Origin: Welwitschia mirabilis
Lineage: Eukaryota; Gnetophyta; Gnetopsida; Welwitschiales
Length of the DNA: 35,354 nucleotides
Assembly: GCA_051453625.1 (NCBI GenBank)
Contig: JBOZIK010000001.1
Location: 119,986,099 to 120,021,452 of the forward strand
Direction of reading: 5' to 3'
Shown: positions 31,560 through 35,354 of the stretch, in pieces
Layout: the number at the start of each line of letters is the position of its first letter
Numbering within the stretch: the stretch's first letter is position 1
Program-made: the position numbers and the translations under genes
The notes under the pieces: model-generated
What the model was told of the DNA's origin: nothing
Database searches by the model: none
What the model saw: the letters and a program-made list of their open reading frames with translations, nothing else

Positions 31560-32640
31560 TGTTATTCATTAACCTTTAGTTTTTCCCTAGTATTTAGATC
31601 AGAATTATCAACTGAACCATTAGGATGCACCTTCTTTATAAGGTAAGGTCCTAACCAATTGGAAGTTAACTTGTTATAAATAAGATGCACTCGAGTGTTA
31701 TAAAGCAACACTAATTGATCAACTTCAAATGACTTATACAAAAGTTTCTTGTCATGGGTAGCCTTAGCTTAATCTTTGTGGATGAGTTATTTATAAATAG
31801 CACAAATTTGTTTATCATCAAGGTATTGCATTTGTTCTAGTTGATATTGAAGATTCTCATTAAGATTAATAAGATTAAGTTGATGCACCATTTTAAATGA
31901 GTTGTAGCACACATCAAATGGAAGAACACAAGTATTCTTGTATACAAGTTCATGTGGAGAGAAACTAAGGGAATTATGCCCAGAGGTATGATAAGCCCAA
32001 AGGACATCATTGAGTTTGAGATACCATGAGTTTTTTATTTTTCAACACAAGTTTTTGGAGCATTTTTTCGATTTCTCTATTAAAGTTCTTGACTTTACCA
32101 TTAGTTTGAGGATGATAAGCATTTGTGATTCTATGTTCTATTCCTAGTGAAAGAAGAAGTTTCCCAAGGATTTTATTTATGAAATGAGTTCTTTGGCTAG
32201 TAATCAAAAGCCATGAAAAACCAAACCTGTGAAAGATATTTGAACAAAGGAAATGACATACAGTTTTGGCATCATTATAAGTAGTAGGAATTACCTCAAC
32301 CCACTTAGTCACATAATCAACAACCACAAGAATATAGTTTTTATTACAAGAAGATGGTTTTAAACAGCCTATAAAATTAATACTTCAATAACCAAAAGGT
32401 TTACATTCCAGAATAGGTTAAAAGGGCATGTCTTAGATTTTAGAAAGGCTTCCAAAGTCTTAGCAAGCATCACATTTTCTAGCAAAGTCAAAAGAATTTT
32501 GAAAAAGAGTGAGCCAATAAAATCCTGTATGTAAAATTATCATGGCTATCTTTTGACCACTAAAATGTCCACCACATATCCCACCATGACATAAAGTTAG
32601 AATATCTTTTTGTTCCCATTCAGGCACACACTTACGTATG
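31560..32640 (-). pseudogene. Gypsy integrase, catalytically damaged
   Basis: The zinc-binding N-terminus is visible as CHGGICGGHFSG...FARKCDAC (about 32590-32470). The core at 32007-32327 has VVDYVTKWVEVIPTT with the first Asp, but ITSQRTHF where SDQGTHF is usual (second Asp lost) and HPQTNGKVKNFNREI where QAEVSNREI is usual (Glu replaced by Lys). The C-terminal part reads LNDVLWAYHTSGHNSLSFSP and SNWLGPYLIKKVHPNGSVDN, ending KVNE*QLKLYK, the GPY/F-type end of Athila/Tat integrases. No chromodomain follows. A few stops are present. Confidence 0.88.
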
Positions 32641-32905
32641 ATTTGATCTTTATAACTATGTTACAAATGTAGTTCACACCATTTATAATCTCCTGTTTTA
32701 TGAAGAAAAGATTTTCATTATTTCCAGTCTAATGCTAAGGAGTTTTCATGTTAATTAAGTAATTGATAATGTCTAGATACCATGGATCAGGATATTGAGA
32801 AGATGTAGAGCAAAGTTGATTAATTTCAAAGAGTCACTTGTTAGAAAAGGAATCTTCAATGGAAAGGCTAGGTAAGAACTAAAGAGTCCTTCTGTCTTGA
32901 GAAAT

Positions 32906-34130
32906 TCAAGATAAATTGTCTACAACATAGTTGTGCTTTCCTGCTTTATTAATTATGGTGAGATTAAATTCTTGTAGTAAAAACATCCATCTAATCAATC
33001 TAGCACTAGAGTCCTTCTTACTCATATGATAATGAACTGCAACATGATCAGTATAAACATTGGTATGAAATTCAAGAAGGTAGTACCTAAGTTTCTCTAA
33101 ATAAAAGATAATTGCTAACATTTCTTTTTTGTGATTGTGTAGTTAAGTTGAGCACCAAAGAGGATTTTAGTCATTTAGCTAATAACTTTGTATTCCTTCT
33201 CATGCTTTTGTTCCAACAAACCGCCTATGCCTATGTTGCTTGCATCGCACATGAACTCAAAATCCATAGTTTAATCAAGTCCTTCTACAGTAGGCTCAAA
33301 TGTAGTTTTATCTTTTATATCATTAAAAGTTTTTCGACATTCTTCAGTTCAATCAAATTTCATATCTTTCATGAGTAATAAATGAATAGGTTTACAAATT
33401 TTGGCATAACCATTAATGAATCTTCAATAGAAACTAACATGACCAACGAAAGGTCTAAGTTGTTTGACATTAATAAGTGAAGGAAGGTTATGAATAATGG
33501 TAATTTTAGCTATGTTCATTCTTAGGCATTCACTTGAAATGTGATGGCCCAACACAATACCATCTTTTATGAGAAAGTAAGATCTAAAACCTTTTCTAAT
33601 CTCTCTATCGTTTGCTTAAAAGAATCCCCAAAGATATAAATATCATCCATGAAAGGCTCAATAGATTCCTTACTTAAATATGAAAAGATTTCCATTAGGG
33701 CTCTTTGGAAGTTACCTGGTGCAATGCATAAACTAAAAGATATTCTCCTAAAGACAAAAGTCCCAAATAATGAGGTAAAGGTTGTTTTGGCTTGATCCTC
33801 ACTCACTATGAAAACTTGATTGTAGCCACTATAACCATCAAGAAAATAATAATGTAAGTGGCCATGAATGTAGTTAAGAACTCGATCAAGAAATGGTAAT
33901 GGGTAATGGTCTTTCTTGATTACCTCGTTGAGTTTTCTAAAATGTATGTACACTCTCTATTTGCCGTCTTTCTTTGGCTCCATAAAAAAGGGGCTAATCC
34001 ACTCACTATCAAAAATGGCATATATAATTTTAGCATCTATGAATTTAATGATTTCATCTTTAACAATTTGCTTAAGGGCTAGATTTAGTCTTATTTGGGT
34101 TTGCCTAATTGGCATAACCTTGTCCTATAA
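32906..34130 (-). pseudogene. Gypsy reverse transcriptase and RNase H
   Basis: RT: ALKQIVKDEIIKFIDAKIIY, WISPFFMEPKKDGK*, YIHFRKLNEVIKKDHYPLPF, YYFLDGYSGYNQVFI, the catalytic FMDDIYIFG (intact, near 33645) and LRPFVGHVSFY. RNase H: FEFMCDASNIGIGGLLEQ, MLAIIFYLEKLRYYL, VYTDHVAVHYHMSKKDSSAR and LIRWMFLLQEFNL, ending near 32906. The frame is nearly continuous with about four stops. The order and wording fit Athila elements. Open parts: 33567-33953 and 32906-33121. Confidence 0.9.
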
Positions 34131-34539
34131 ATAGATCTTATGTTGGATAATAGATAAAAGAATTACAATAAGGTCTTCGTGGTTCTAAGCAAAGGCATGC
34201 ATTTTTATGTAAGAAGACAAATCAAATCTTTTTCTTGTTGATGGGTGAAGTCATTAATTACCAATGGTTCCTTAAGATTATCATGTAAAAATATGTACTT
34301 TAAACCATTTGGTAATTCCTTTAGCTAAATTGCATAATCCTCACTGATGAAAATTTGGTTTTCATTTTTAGTAAGGGTTTCAAACATGTCATTTTCTCCC
34401 TCATATAGATCATTGCTCAAAAGATCATTATTGTGGTTGCAAGGATTTGAAGAATTAAGGGTGCCTCGAATATTGGAATATTCAGGATGAACATCAAATA
34501 AATTCTCATCATGTAAGGTTAAAAGCCTTTCCTCGATGG

Positions 34540-35115
34540 GGTGCTATTGAGGAAGCATTGCTGACCTAATGTTTTCATCACATTCTAAGTCTTCCCCTAT
34601 GTCTTTTTTAGCTGCATCAAAGACTCTAATCATGAATATCCTATTATTTATGACACAGTGAGAAGTGGTACAAAAAGCTCTCTTTAAAAGTAAAGGGTAA
34701 CATCCATCATGCTCAACTTCACTCATCATAATGTCAATTGGGTAGTAGGCCTTTGGTAATTCCTATGAGTCTCTAGATTATTACATCAGCCAACTCTAAA
34801 ACTATTGTGTAAGTTAAATTTCCTACATATGTGAAGTGGCATGATATTAACACTGGCTCCTATGTCAATTAAGGCATTTTTGATCTTTTTGTTTCCTTAA
34901 CACAATACCCATTGTTGTAGCTTTTAGTCTTTAAATTTTGGGCTTTTTTGCATGACTAAGTTGCTCATGGATTGAACAATGAAGACTTTACTAGGTATGG
35001 TCTTTTTTGTTTCCTTTTCATCAAATCCTTCCATACCATCCTTCCATATCTTGGCATACTTTGGGTTATCTTGCAAGAGTTTCCAAAAGGGTAAGTTAAC
35101 ACTCACATCATGCAT
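34540..35115 (-). pseudogene. Gypsy protease region
   Basis: NLPFWKLLQDNPKYAKIWKD at about 35100-35040 matches the conserved stretch before the Athila protease. ALIDIGASVNIMPLHICRKF (34866-34864 is the catalytic Asp codon) is the aspartic protease active site. It is followed by a frameshift at about 34810 and, in another frame, LELADVI and GCYPLLLKRAFCTTSHCVI (canonical PIILGRPFL-T). The active-site Asp is intact but the chain is broken. Confidence 0.82.
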
Positions 35116-35354
35116 TATGGCTTTGAGGTATTCATCATAGGTAGGGGGTGGTTTTTAATATCTCAAGCCATATTGTTATTGGTTTCTTACTAGGTTTGAT
35201 GTTGGTATTTAATTTAGGAGTTCAAGCTAAAGAGAAACTTGGATTCTCAAGGATTTCTGTGTCATCATTTGTTGTGTCCTTAGTATCATCATCATGGTTT
35301 GATGTTGAAGCTTTTGGGTTAGTGTTAAGTCCACTTCTAGTCACTCCTTTCCAA
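35116..35354 (-). other. Gypsy gag-pol junction region, continues off the window
   Basis: Upstream of the protease block on the minus strand. No clear domain; presumably the linker after gag. Confidence 0.4.

Larger units (their letters stand above)
29877..35354 (-). mobile_element. Ty3/gypsy retrotransposon, Athila/Tat type, continuing past the right edge
   Basis: Right to left on the minus strand: protease (about 34870), reverse transcriptase and RNase H (34130-32906), integrase (about 32640-31560), a 1.6-kb non-coding tail, polypurine tract, LTR. This gypsy order with a GPY-type integrase end and no chromodomain points to the Athila/Tat lineage. It is better preserved than the two copia elements, but stops and two lost integrase catalytic residues make it inactive. 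Gag and the 5' LTR lie beyond 35354. Confidence 0.88.

Noticed and set aside
1-35354. CRISPR array, bacterial operon, rRNA or tRNA gene, or virus genome
   Set aside because: No spaced identical repeats, no tRNA-like cloverleaf or rRNA sequence seen; coding content is plant kinase plus LTR retrotransposons only.

Overview
The window is nuclear DNA from a flowering plant, most likely a eudicot. It is very AT-rich and has one spliced gene with short introns and GT..AG borders, surrounded by degraded LTR retrotransposons. There is no sign of a bacterial, organellar or viral genome. The assembly is a draft with 13 runs of N. At least seven of the gaps have the same sequence ending the left contig and starting the right one, so several apparent tandem duplications are probably unmerged contig overlaps.

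Layout: (1) 1-1481, the 3' two-thirds of a receptor-like Ser/Thr kinase gene on the + strand, six exons visible, 5' end off the window. (2) about 2050-7340, minus-strand elements: a small ORF of unknown role behind a TATA box, then a decayed Ty1/copia element (SIRE-like gag, PR, INT, RT, RNase H). (3) 7341-9799, no recognisable gene. (4) 9800-12006, a compact non-autonomous LTR retrotransposon on the minus strand, with paired 362-bp LTRs, initiator-tRNA-Met primer site, polypurine tract and a 5-bp target-site duplication. (5) 12007-17940, AT-rich DNA with one 120-bp tandem repeat. (6) about 17950-23512, a second decayed Ty1/copia element on the + strand, of another lineage. (7) 23513-27335, a direct duplicate of 268-6291, about 23.24 kb away, carrying a dead copy of the kinase gene (introns kept), the minus-strand ORF and part of the SIRE-like element. 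(8) 27336-28900, unassigned. (9) about 28900-35354, a Ty3/gypsy element of Athila/Tat type on the minus strand, entering from the right edge and ending at a polypurine tract and 3' LTR.

History (inference): the SIRE-like element landed downstream of the kinase gene. A block holding both was then copied at DNA level to a site abutting the second copia element. The new copy decayed by C-to-T changes, small indels and one internal 2.2-kb deletion. Apart from the kinase gene I see no gene likely to give a working host protein. The most novel item is the compact LTR family at 9800-12006, not a new enzymatic system.
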